A DNA stretch of 7,606 nt, taken from contig JASLGC010000209.1 in NCBI GenBank assembly GCA_030150335.1, positions 1-7,606 on the forward strand. Reading direction: 5' to 3'. This DNA comes from Flavobacterium sp. GTDB lineage: Bacteria; Bacteroidota; Bacteroidia; Flavobacteriales; Flavobacteriaceae. The notes below the pieces were generated by a model, which searched no databases, was not told where the DNA came from, and was given only the letters and a program-made list of their open reading frames with translations. Shown here piece by piece: positions 1 through 6,880 of this stretch (position 1 is the first letter of the stretch; each line of letters begins with the position of its first letter). Both the position numbers and the translations under genes were made by a program.

Positions 1-1
1 T

Positions 2-580
2 CAACACTTAATTAATGATGGATTTGACCCTGGAACAGACAGAGACCCTTATAAAAACTTTGTGTTTACAAGTTTTCAAGAGTTAGCAACTTATATTTCA
101 CATAATCGTGTAGCAAAATTAGCGAAGCAATATGGGGACCACAAGTTGTCAAAAATTTGTCGATTGATTGCAGGAGATGAGATGAGACACCACCATGCAT
201 ATAGTGAGTTTGTCGATCGTATCTTTAAAGTTGACCCAAGTGAAATGATGCTTGCTTTTGTTGATATGATGAAACGTAAAATTACAATGCCTGCAAATTT
301 GATTAGAGAATCAGGCGGTAAAATGGGAGATGCTTTTGAGAAGTTCTCTGACTCAGCTCAAAGAATTGGTGTATATACAGCACATGATTATATCGATATT
401 ATGCAAAAGCTGATTGATAGATGGCAAATAGCTGAATTGACAAACTTAACAGATGAGGCTGAAAAGGCAAGAGACTACCTGATGAAGCTTCCAACAAGAA
501 TGGCTCGAGTTGCTGATAGAATGGTTATTGGTAAAGAGGAGGAAATTTTCAAATGGGTTCGTCCAGCTATCATTAAGTAG
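2..580 (+). CDS. Acyl-ACP desaturase (soluble diiron, stearoyl-ACP desaturase family), 3' part; 5' end outside window
   Basis: This gene enters from the left edge in the frame starting at base 2; 192 residues are visible of a family usually around 320-360, so the N-terminal part is missing. The enzyme inserts a cis double bond into acyl chains carried on acyl carrier protein, using O2 and reduced ferredoxin, in the cytoplasm. The second half of the diiron site is visible. The Glu of SFQE (codon 80-82) and the Glu and His of DEMRH (codons 179-181 and 188-190) are 33 and 3 residues apart, the same spacing as E196, E229 and H232 of the castor enzyme. The C-terminal part (LAFVDMM, KITMPA, QRIGVYTAHDY, RW) also follows the plant enzymes. 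A GTG at 62 is in frame, but coding similarity runs upstream of it (GFDPGTDRDPYKNF), so it is an internal valine. The HD gene follows 24 nt downstream and is probably cotranscribed. The family call is firm; regiospecificity cannot be read. Confidence 0.93.
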   Translation, partial: QHLINDGFDPGTDRDPYKNFVFTSFQELATYISHNRVAKLAKQYGDHKLSKICRLIAGDEMRHHHAYSEFVDRIFKVDPSEMMLAFVDMMKRKITMPANLIRESGGKMGDAFEKFSDSAQRIGVYTAHDYIDIMQKLIDRWQIAELTNLTDEAEKARDYLMKLPTRMARVADRMVIGKEEEIFKWVRPAIIK

Positions 581-604
581 TAAAATAGCAAACAATATAC
601 TAAA

Positions 605-1255
605 ATGGACAAACGAATAGATGCCGTAATTTTATACGTTAAAAGAGAATTAGAAAACGCAGAAAGTGGTCATGATTGGTTTCATATAGAGCGCGTGTAT
701 AGAAATGCGTTGTCAATTGCCAAGCATGAAGGTGAATTAGATTTGACTGTGGTGAAGTTAATAGCTTTATTGCATGATATAGCTGATAGTAAGTTTCATG
801 GTGGAGACGAAACAGTTGGACCAAATAAGGCGCGTACTCTTTTAGGTGAGCTTTCGTTTGATGATGAGGTGATTGATCATGTTGTAAAAGGAATTGAAAA
901 CATTTCTTTTAAAGGAGGTAATTTTGAGCAAAAGTTTCGTTCAAAAGAATTAGACATTGTTCAAGATGCAGATCGTTTAGATGCTATTGGAGCTATAGGA
1001 ATAGCGAGAACCTTTAATTATGGAGGTTATAAAAACAACCTAATATACGATCCTGAAATCGATCCAAAAATTGGAATGAGTAAGGAAGAGTATAAGAATA
1101 GTAAAGGGACGACAATTAATCATTTTTATGAGAAATTACTTCGTTTAAAAGACCTAATGAATACTGAAACAGGTATGAAATTGGCTGAAGATAGACATAA
1201 GTTTATGGAACTATATTTGGCTCAATTTTACTCAGAATGGCAAGGAGAAGCATAA
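605..1255 (+). CDS. HD-domain metal-dependent phosphohydrolase, YpgQ/YedJ type
   Basis: This is a 216-residue cytoplasmic HD-superfamily protein. The metal-binding pattern is complete: H27 (in GHDWFHIERV), H57-D58 (in LLHDIAD) and an Asp in QDADRLDAIGAIG (D123, with D121 two residues earlier). The helix-rich remainder and the IGIARTF segment after the last motif match the YpgQ (Bacillus) / YedJ (E. coli) branch. YpgQ of Bacillus has been shown to be a metal-dependent nucleotide pyrophosphohydrolase, so nucleotide clean-up is a reasonable inference, but the substrate here is untested. Length is close to the ~205-230 usual for this branch. The ATG at 605 is preceded by an A-rich, Shine-Dalgarno-free leader typical of the phylum, and it places the first HD histidine at the usual distance from the N-terminus. 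It lies 24 nt after the desaturase stop and before a strong terminator, so it is the last gene of that transcript. No functional link to the desaturase is evident. Confidence 0.9.
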   Translation: MDKRIDAVILYVKRELENAESGHDWFHIERVYRNALSIAKHEGELDLTVVKLIALLHDIADSKFHGGDETVGPNKARTLLGELSFDDEVIDHVVKGIENISFKGGNFEQKFRSKELDIVQDADRLDAIGAIGIARTFNYGGYKNNLIYDPEIDPKIGMSKEEYKNSKGTTINHFYEKLLRLKDLMNTETGMKLAEDRHKFMELYLAQFYSEWQGEA

Positions 1256-1276
1256 TTTTTTCTTGTATTGTTATAG

Positions 1277-1303
1277 AACCACCCATTTGGGTGGTTTTTT
1301 TTT
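1277..1303 (+). terminator. Rho-independent terminator after the HD hydrolase gene
   Basis: An 8-bp perfect GC-rich stem (AACCACCC, 1277-1284, with GGGTGGTT, 1289-1296) encloses a 4-nt loop and runs into an uninterrupted T tract (1295-1303). It begins 22 nt after the HD gene stop and ends the desaturase-HD transcript. Confidence 0.93.
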
Positions 1304-1452
1304 GTCTCATCGTTAATATTTAATTATAATCGGATAATGAGTTAAAGTTTATTGTGTTTAATATGGTATAATGGTGTATTTAATGGTTTTAATTATGTTA
1401 TAAATAATTTTAGATGAGAAAAAGTAATATATTTATATAAGCCCATTTCTTT

Positions 1453-1486
1453 TTGTTGTGTAGATTATTTTAATAATTTACATTTG
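1453..1486 (+). promoter_or_regulatory. Bacteroidota-type promoter for the DASS transporter gene
   Basis: The -7 element TACATTTG (1479-1486) fits TAnnTTTG exactly. A TTG at 1456-1458 (another at 1453-1455) lies 20 nt upstream as the -33 element. This is the primary sigma factor consensus established for Bacteroides and Flavobacterium. Transcription should start near 1491-1494, giving a leader of about 30 nt rich in A before the ATG at 1521. Confidence 0.78.
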
Positions 1487-1520
1487 TTAATATAAGTTAA
1501 AATTAGAAAACAAAAAAATT

Positions 1521-2921
1521 ATGAAATTAGATTACGAACCAGAAAGACGACCTCATAAGTCTATACGTAATTACCTCATTATATTTTTTAATGTCGTTAC
1601 TTTACTATTATTAGTTAACTATCTACCTTATGAACCACAGGTAAACAAAGGGTTAGCTCTTCTTGTTTTCGTAGCTGTATTATGGCTTACGGAAGCAATT
1701 CACGTGACGACAACAGCAATTTTTGTCCCCGTCCTCGCAATAGCTTTAGGATTGAAGGACACCAAACCAGCATTGGCATCATTTGCGGATCCAACGATTT
1801 TTCTATTCTTAGGAGGATTTGTATTAGCAGGGGCGCTTCACGTTCAAAAATTAGATACGATAATTGCAAATAAGATTATGTACTTAGCAAAGGGTAGATT
1901 ATCTTATGCTGTATTTTATCTTTTCGGAGCAACAGCAGTACTTTCTATGTGGATAAGTAACACTGCAACTGTTGCCATGATGTTGCCTTTAGTAATAGGG
2001 GTGTTAAGTCAATTAGATAGGAATCAATATCGTTCTACTTACGTCTTTGTTCTTCTCGGTATAGCTTATAGTGCGAGTATTGGAGGTATGGGTACAGTGG
2101 TAGGAAGTCCGCCTAATGCAATTGTAGCATCACAATTAAATATCTCTTTTGCGGATTGGATGAAGATGGGAATGCCTATGGTGGTAATCTTATTGCCAGT
2201 CGTAATTGGTATTATTTATATGGTTTTTAGACCTAAGTTAAACTTTAGATTCGCAGATTCAACGGAGAAAATTCCTATGAATTTCGATAGATGGTTGACT
2301 TTGGCAATATTTATTTTCACAGCGTTATGTTGGATTTTCAGTAATGACCTAAATCCGTTAGTAGCGGGCTTAGTAGGCTTCGAAGGTAAGTTTACTAACT
2401 TTGATACATTTATCTCTTTAATGGCTTTTATATTGATTTGTGTGAGCCAAGTATCACGATGGAAAGAGTTGCAACACAATGTTGATTGGGGAGTGTTATT
2501 GTTATTTGGAGGAGGACTTACATTGAGTATGGTTCTTAAAGATTCAGGAGCGAGTAAAGTAATGGCTGATATATTGGTATCTCTAATTAAAGGAAGCCAC
2601 TATTTCACAATAGGATTAGTAGTATCGTTCTTTATTATTTTCTTAACTGAGTTTACATCGAATACTGCGAGTGCTGCTTTATTGGTGCCAATCTTCATTT
2701 CTATTTCAGAAGAATTAGGAATTGCTCCATTAGGACTTTCTATGATTATTGGATTAGGAGCATCGTGTGCATTTATGTTGCCAGTAGCTACTCCGCCAAA
2801 TGCTATTGTATTTGGAACAGGTTATATCGAGCAAAAAGATATGATGAAAGCTGGTTTTATCTTGAACATTATTTGTTCTGTGTTAATTGCAATTATCGCT
2901 TACTATTTTTGGTTAAGCTAA
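1521..2921 (+). CDS. DASS/SLC13-family sodium-coupled anion (dicarboxylate-type) symporter
   Basis: This 466-residue inner-membrane protein has many hydrophobic segments (roughly 18-35, 43-78, 92-106, 128-160, 173-195, 215-236, 257-275, 292-311, 322-338, 362-395, 402-421, 443-464). It has the two inverted repeats of the divalent anion:Na+ symporter family. Both signature Ser-Asn-Thr motifs are present, SNT 146-148 and SNT 380-382, very near the positions in the 462-residue Vibrio transporter VcINDY. The paired loops GSPPNA (195-200) and ATPPNA (423-428) and the hairpin motifs FLFLGGF (94-100) and LLFGGGL (327-333) are also intact. The Na+ and substrate sites therefore look functional. Known members import C4-dicarboxylates, citrate or, less often, sulfate; the substrate here is not decided. 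Twenty hydrophilic residues precede TM1. The ATG at 1521 follows an A-rich leader. It stands alone, with its own promoter upstream and a terminator downstream, convergent with the PurF-like gene. Confidence 0.92.
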   Translation: MKLDYEPERRPHKSIRNYLIIFFNVVTLLLLVNYLPYEPQVNKGLALLVFVAVLWLTEAIHVTTTAIFVPVLAIALGLKDTKPALASFADPTIFLFLGGFVLAGALHVQKLDTIIANKIMYLAKGRLSYAVFYLFGATAVLSMWISNTATVAMMLPLVIGVLSQLDRNQYRSTYVFVLLGIAYSASIGGMGTVVGSPPNAIVASQLNISFADWMKMGMPMVVILLPVVIGIIYMVFRPKLNFRFADSTEKIPMNFDRWLTLAIFIFTALCWIFSNDLNPLVAGLVGFEGKFTNFDTFISLMAFILICVSQVSRWKELQHNVDWGVLLLFGGGLTLSMVLKDSGASKVMADILVSLIKGSHYFTIGLVVSFFIIFLTEFTSNTASAALLVPIFISISEELGIAPLGLSMIIGLGASCAFMLPVATPPNAIVFGTGYIEQKDMMKAGFILNIICSVLIAIIAYYFWLS

Positions 2922-2944
2922 TAAACACAGAAGAATACTTATAT

Positions 2945-2982
2945 AAAAAAGACTGCTAAAAATTAATTTAGCAGTCTTTTTT
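2945..2982. terminator. Bidirectional terminator between convergent genes
   Basis: A perfect 16-bp inverted repeat (2945-2960 with 2967-2982) has a 6-nt loop AATTAA. Its core is GACTGCTAAA/TTTAGCAGTC, flanked by A6 on the left and T6 on the right, so each strand reads as stem plus T tract. It lies 23 nt after the transporter stop and 20 nt beyond the stop of the opposing PurF-like gene, serving both. Confidence 0.92.
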
Positions 2983-3002
2983 ATTTTATATAATAGCAAT
3001 TA

Positions 3003-4901
3003 CTAATAAGGCTTTTCGTCTCTGCCTTCGTAATAATTGATGAAAGCTCTATTTACAACTCTGTTTCCTCCAACGGTAGGATAATTTCCAGTGAAGTACC
3101 AATCTCCTAAGTTTTTAGGACAAGCAACGTGTAAATTGTCTATTGTTTGGAATACAACTTTCACTTGAGAGTTTATTCCTGCATCTTTCACCAATTCGGC
3201 AATTTTATCAGAAATCTCTGTGTCTGTGAAAGGAGCATAAATTTCTTTTACATAGTTAATAACATCATTGTCTGCAAAACCTTCTTGTGCTTTTGAGCGA
3301 TTGTAAACGTCTTCTACAATGTGTAAAAGGTTTCGTTCTTTCAGTAGTTCAATGGCAGCTTGAAAAGCGATTAAACCTTCTAATTTAGCCATGTCAATAC
3401 CATAGCAATCAGGATAACGAACCTGAGGTGCTGCTGATACAACAACGATTTGTTTAGGGTTAAGACGGTCTAACATGCGAATGATACTTTTCTTTAAAGT
3501 AGTACCACGTACTATACTGTCATCTATGATTACTAAATTGTCTGTTGGTTTAATTACCCCATACGTAACGTCGTAAACGTGTGCTACTAAATCGTCTCTA
3601 CTGCTATCGTCAGTAATGAATGTTCTTAGTTTAGCATCTTTAACAGCTATTTTTTCTGTTCTCAGCTTAACAGATAATATCTCTTGTAATTTTTCTTCAG
3701 ATAATATCTCTTTGTACTTTAAAATATCTGCTATTTTTCTTTGGTTTAGGAAGTCTTGAGCTCCTTCTACCATACCATAGAATGAAGTTTCAGAGGTATT
3801 TGGGATGTAAGAAAATACAGAATTATCTGTGTCGTTGTTGATTGCTTTTAGGACTTCTGGGAAGATTAATTTACCTAAGTCTTTTCTTTCTTGGTAAATC
3901 TCAGCATCATTACCTCTTGAGAAATAAACGCGTTCAAAAGAACAAGCTTTCAATGGTAATGGGTCTAAGATTTGTTCGAAATGAACAGAAGCATCTTTTC
4001 GAATAATAATAGCTTTTCCAGGGTCAAGTTCTTTAATGTCTTCAAAAGGGACATTAAAAGCAGTTTGAATTACAGGTCTTTCGCTTGTAACGACAACGAT
4101 TTCATCATTCTCATAGTAAAAAGCAGGGCGAATACCAGCAGGGTCACGTAATACAAAAGCATCACCATGTCCGATCATACCAGCCATTGCGAATCCACCA
4201 TCCCAGTTTTTAGAGGCTCTGCGCAAGATACGTGCTACATCAATACGCTCGCCAATTTTAGGAGAAGCAGCTCTCTTTGAGTACCCTTCTTCTTTAATTT
4301 TGTAGTATAAATCAGTTACTTCATCGTCTAAGAAATGACCTATTTTTTCCATTACAGTAATGGTGTCTGACATCTCTTTTGGGTGTTGACCAAGGCTCAC
4401 TAAGTCTTGGAAAAGTTCGCGAACATTTGTAAGGTTGAAGTTCCCTGCAACGATTAGGTTTCTGTGCATCCAATTGTTTTGGCGTAAGAAAGGGTGTACA
4501 CTTTCAATGTTGTTTTTGCCAAAAGTACCATAGCGAACGTGTCCTAAGAATACTTCACCTAAGTAAGGAATGTGTTTTTTCTGTAAATCAACATTGTTTA
4601 CATATTCTGGATGCTCAAGCATTTCTTCGTTAATGCGACCATTAACTTGCATGAAGATATCTTGTATTGGTTGTGCTTTGTTAGAACGAACACGGCTGAT
4701 GTATCGCTCACCAGGCTCCATATCTAATTTGATACTTGCCAGGCCAGCTCCATCTTGTCCTCGATTGTGCTGTTTTTCCATCAACAAATACATTTTTTGT
4801 ATTGGATAAAAAGTACTGCCATACTTTTCTTTGTAATAGGATAACGGTTTTTTTAGTCTTAAAACCGCAATACCACATTCGTGTTTTAAAGCGTCGCTCA
4901 T
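3003..4901 (-). CDS. Long PurF-like class-II glutamine amidotransferase/phosphoribosyltransferase (annotated as amidophosphoribosyltransferase in related genomes)
   Basis: The 632-residue protein is homologous to PurF, which makes 5-phosphoribosylamine from PRPP and glutamine, but is longer than the usual ~470-510. The N-terminal glutaminase domain begins with an 8-residue leader ending in Glu before Cys9 (CGIAV). This implies self-cleavage to expose the nucleophile, as in Bacillus PurF. RY 123-124, N154 and D179 match the E. coli glutamine-site R73/Y74, N101 and D127. The E. coli glycine after that Asn is Phe155 here. The transferase domain keeps YFSRGND (326-332), PNTS (367-370), RTFI (426-429), the PRPP loop IIDDSIVRGTT (458-468) and VSAAPQVRYPDCYGIDM (488-504). 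It has about 29 extra residues between PNTS and RTFI, and a long C-terminus ending in a TGNYPT segment. The Cys pairs of iron-sulfur PurF proteins are absent. A second, canonical purF probably exists elsewhere, so the symbol is withheld. The mRNA leader before the ATG has no G. Confidence 0.88.
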   Translation of the reverse strand: MSDALKHECGIAVLRLKKPLSYYKEKYGSTFYPIQKMYLLMEKQHNRGQDGAGLASIKLDMEPGERYISRVRSNKAQPIQDIFMQVNGRINEEMLEHPEYVNNVDLQKKHIPYLGEVFLGHVRYGTFGKNNIESVHPFLRQNNWMHRNLIVAGNFNLTNVRELFQDLVSLGQHPKEMSDTITVMEKIGHFLDDEVTDLYYKIKEEGYSKRAASPKIGERIDVARILRRASKNWDGGFAMAGMIGHGDAFVLRDPAGIRPAFYYENDEIVVVTSERPVIQTAFNVPFEDIKELDPGKAIIIRKDASVHFEQILDPLPLKACSFERVYFSRGNDAEIYQERKDLGKLIFPEVLKAINNDTDNSVFSYIPNTSETSFYGMVEGAQDFLNQRKIADILKYKEILSEEKLQEILSVKLRTEKIAVKDAKLRTFITDDSSRDDLVAHVYDVTYGVIKPTDNLVIIDDSIVRGTTLKKSIIRMLDRLNPKQIVVVSAAPQVRYPDCYGIDMAKLEGLIAFQAAIELLKERNLLHIVEDVYNRSKAQEGFADNDVINYVKEIYAPFTDTEISDKIAELVKDAGINSQVKVVFQTIDNLHVACPKNLGDWYFTGNYPTVGGNRVVNRAFINYYEGRDEKPY

Positions 4902-4930
4902 GTTTAGTTGTGTGTTGGTGTTTAATAAAT

Positions 4931-4955
4931 AAAAAAAGCCCCATAAAAGAGGCTT
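4931..4955 (-). terminator. Terminator or attenuator between the PfkB kinase and PurF-like genes
   Basis: On the minus strand, AAGCCTC (4955-4949) pairs with GGGGCTT (4942-4936) with one G-T pair and a 6-nt loop, running into T7 (4937-4931). It starts 11 nt after the kinase stop and ends 29 nt before the PurF-like ATG at 4901. It may end the kinase transcript or let a fraction through into the PurF-like gene. Confidence 0.85.
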
Positions 4956-4966
4956 ATAATTTTACA

Positions 4967-5896
4967 CTATTGTGTTAATTCGATATCGAATTGCGTTAAC
5001 ATTTTGAATTGTTGTAATCTTTCGATTACTTCTTTATCATTTAAATTCTCCATTCTTTCTGTACCGAATTTCTCGACACAAAATGAAGCAAGGTTAGAAC
5101 CGTAAATGATAGCATTTTTCATATTCCTGAAGGATATGTTGCTGCTCTGAGTTAGATACCCAGTGAATCCACCTGCGAAAGTATCACCTGCCCCTGTTGG
5201 GTCAAAAACTTCTTTTAGTGGTAGTGCAGGAGCGAAGAAAACATTTTTATCTGCAAATAGCAATGCTCCGTGTTCTCCTTTTTTTATTACGACAAACTTA
5301 GGTCCCATTTGGTGGATAACTTCAGCAGCCTTAACCAGAGAATATTCTCCAGATAGCTGTCGAGCTTCTTCATCATTAATGGTAATTACGTCTATTCTTT
5401 TTAAAACCTCCTTTAATTCGTCTAAAGCGCAGTTCATCCAAAAGTTCATTGTATCTAAAACAACTAACTTAGGTTTTTTAGTCATCTGGTCCAAAACTTT
5501 CATTTGAATGTTCGGGTGCAGATTTCCTAACATAACTACGTCAGAATCTTTATAATCATTAGGTACGATTGGGTTGAAGTCTGCTAAAACGTTAAGTTGA
5601 GTGTCTAACGTATCACGAGAGTTTAAATCGTTATGGTATCGTCCACTCCAAAAGAATGTTTTACCACCTTTTACAACTTCAATACCTGAAGTTTCGATAT
5701 TTTTACTTTTAAGTAAGTCTAAGTGTTCTTGTGGGAAATCTTCTCCAACTACAGAAACTATAGCGGATTTTACATTGAAGTGTGAGGCAGACAATCCGAT
5801 GTATGTCGCTGCACCACCAAGTACTTTGTCTGTTTTTCCAAATGGAGTTTCAATTTCATCAAAGGCCACTGTCCCCACTATCAGTAATTTGTTCAT
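4967..5896 (-). CDS. PfkB/ribokinase-family kinase, substrate unknown
   Basis: This is a 309-residue cytoplasmic kinase that should transfer the ATP gamma-phosphate to a sugar or nucleoside hydroxyl. The PfkB fold signatures are present: the N-terminal substrate-side Gly-Gly (27-28, VLGGAATY), NDEE at 174-177 (NxxE, Mg-phosphate), KKGEHG (205-210), and FDPTGAGD (231-238) with the likely catalytic base D238 and anion hole. The segment 84-108 (SGRYH, then DLNSRDTLDTQLNV) is, from memory, a hallmark of a subfamily found in several bacterial phyla; I cannot assign its substrate, and adenosine/ribose-type sugars are only a guess. The start is set at the ATG at 5896 (MNKLLIVG), directly on the first beta-strand after an A-rich leader. 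The upstream TTG at 5923 would add nine residues but lies within the promoter -7 element. Downstream, past a hairpin, is the PurF-like gene, suggesting a shared role in PRPP or purine metabolism. Confidence 0.88.
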   Translation of the reverse strand: MNKLLIVGTVAFDEIETPFGKTDKVLGGAATYIGLSASHFNVKSAIVSVVGEDFPQEHLDLLKSKNIETSGIEVVKGGKTFFWSGRYHNDLNSRDTLDTQLNVLADFNPIVPNDYKDSDVVMLGNLHPNIQMKVLDQMTKKPKLVVLDTMNFWMNCALDELKEVLKRIDVITINDEEARQLSGEYSLVKAAEVIHQMGPKFVVIKKGEHGALLFADKNVFFAPALPLKEVFDPTGAGDTFAGGFTGYLTQSSNISFRNMKNAIIYGSNLASFCVEKFGTERMENLNDKEVIERLQQFKMLTQFDIELTQ

Positions 5897-5920
5897 GTTT
5901 TTTGCTAAGAAATGAAGATG

Positions 5921-5951
5921 CAAATATATGTCAATACTTTTTTCAGTACAA
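5921..5951 (-). promoter_or_regulatory. Bacteroidota-type promoter for the PfkB kinase gene
   Basis: Read on the minus strand, TATATTTG (5928-5921) is a perfect TAnnTTTG -7 element. TTG (5951-5949, inside TTTTG) lies exactly 20 nt upstream as the -33 element. The expected start near 5914-5916 leaves a leader of about 18-20 nt before the ATG at 5896. This rules out the in-frame TTG at 5923, which is part of the -7 box. Confidence 0.8.
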
Positions 5952-5953
5952 AA

Positions 5954-6366
5954 TATAATGCTTAATATTAATTATTATGTTTTATTTCAGAGGGTTAAGT
6001 AATGTTTTGTGAAGTAGATTGTGTTTTTTAAGAGGCATTACAGCTTATATTATACATTCTTTTATTAACTATTGTGAATAAAGAAGAATTTAGAAATGAA
6101 GGAAAGGACTTTATATAGGTAAGTGAGGTGAATTTTTCACAGGTATATAATTATATTTACTTCTTGTAATTGAGTAGAGGTGTGATTTTGTTTGTAAAAG
6201 CGATGAGGTAGGGACGGTAATGAAGCAGGAGGTTCGTTGAGTAAGTTTGTTTTTAGTGACTTGTACTTTTTAGGAAAAAGGGGGTGAACCAATTAAAATT
6301 AAGAGTGGGATGAATGTGATTTACTCTTATAAAAGGAGAAAGGGCATTATAATAGGTTGTTTTTAT
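5954..6366. other. Gene-free intergenic stretch with strong G-over-C bias on the plus strand
   Basis: About 410 bp between the kinase promoter and the rnhA terminator hold no open frame of note; stops are dense in all frames on both strands. By hand count, 6001-6360 has 89 G and 22 C on the plus strand. Only weak inverted repeats are visible: GTGAA/TTCAC with a 3-nt loop at 6128-6140, and TAAGAGT/ACTCTTA at 6300-6306/6323-6329. I find no tRNA, no riboswitch I recognise, no repeat array and no convincing relic of a gene. It could hide a small RNA, but nothing shows one. Confidence 0.6.
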
Positions 6367-6401
6367 AAAAAAATGGACAGTCGGTTCGCCAACTGTCCAT
6401 T
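6367..6401 (-). terminator. Rho-independent terminator after purN-rnhA
   Basis: On the minus strand, ATGGACAGT (6400-6392) pairs perfectly with ACTGTCCAT (6381-6373). The apex is closed by two more G-C pairs (6383-6384 with 6389-6390) beyond one mismatch. A T7 tract follows (6373-6367). It begins about 10 nt after the rnhA stop and ends the purN-rnhA transcript. Confidence 0.92.
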
Positions 6402-6409
6402 GTCTATAT

Positions 6410-6880
6410 TTAATCATTTAATTCGTAGTATTCATCAATAAGTGCATCTTTTTTGTGAGAAGCTTGCACGGCAAGTTGATCACATCTTTCATTCATTGGA
6501 TGATTATTGTGTCCTTTTACCCATTTGAAATCAACTTTATGTTGTCTGTAAATTTTCAGGAAACGCTGCCATAAGTCAGGATTCTTCTTGTCTTTATATC
6601 CTTTTTTCTCCCAAGAGAATACCCATCCTTTCGATACAGAATCTACTACGTATTTAGAGTCAGATACTACAAGAACGGAGGTTCCTGGGTTTTTTAGTTT
6701 TTCAAGACCAACGATAACAGCAAGAAGCTCCATGCGGTTGTTAGTAGTTAGGCGAAAGCCTTCTGAAAATTCTTTGAATACTTGACGTCCTGCCCATTCT
6801 AGGATTAGTCCATAGCCGCCAGGGCCTGGGTTTCCACGAGAAGAGCCGTCTGTATATAATATTACTTGGTAATTATTCAT
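6410..6880 (-). CDS. rnhA: Ribonuclease HI
   Basis: This 156-residue cytoplasmic enzyme cleaves the RNA strand of RNA-DNA hybrids (R-loops, primers). Length and layout match E. coli RNase HI (155). All active-site positions are present: D11 (in YTDGSSRGNPGPGGYG), E51 (in NNRMELLAVI), D74 (in VVSDSKYV), H124 (in WVKGHNNHPMNERCD) and D134. These correspond to E. coli D10, E48, D70, H124 and D134. The basic, Trp-rich handle region (W86 to W104: GWVFSWEKKGYKDKKNPDLW) is retained, so this is the cellular type. The ATG at 6880 lies inside the end of purN (ATGAATAA, 8-bp overlap), so translation is probably coupled to purN and no separate promoter is needed. A terminator follows the stop. The pairing with purN looks like positional economy rather than a shared pathway. 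Confidence 0.96.
   Translation of the reverse strand: MNNYQVILYTDGSSRGNPGPGGYGLILEWAGRQVFKEFSEGFRLTTNNRMELLAVIVGLEKLKNPGTSVLVVSDSKYVVDSVSKGWVFSWEKKGYKDKKNPDLWQRFLKIYRQHKVDFKWVKGHNNHPMNERCDQLAVQASHKKDALIDEYYELND

Noticed and set aside
62..64. GTG at 62 as start of the desaturase
   Set aside because: The frame is open to the window edge and residues before it match the desaturase family, so the gene is truncated by the window.
1363..1387. Three ATGGT words at 1363, 1371 and 1383
   Set aside because: Short, unevenly spaced and in AT-rich DNA with a strong G bias; not a convincing operator or repeat.
4570..5915. Plus-strand open frames opposite the PurF-like and kinase genes (79-114 codons)
   Set aside because: They are antisense shadows of genes with clear family motifs, and have no recognisable products or promoters.
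6097..6237. Very short plus-strand frames in the gap (ATG at 6096 and 6220, 6-8 codons)
   Set aside because: Too short and without supporting signals; expected by chance.
6211..6240. GGTTCG at 6231, resembling a tRNA T-arm
   Set aside because: No matching T-stem, anticodon arm or acceptor stem around it.
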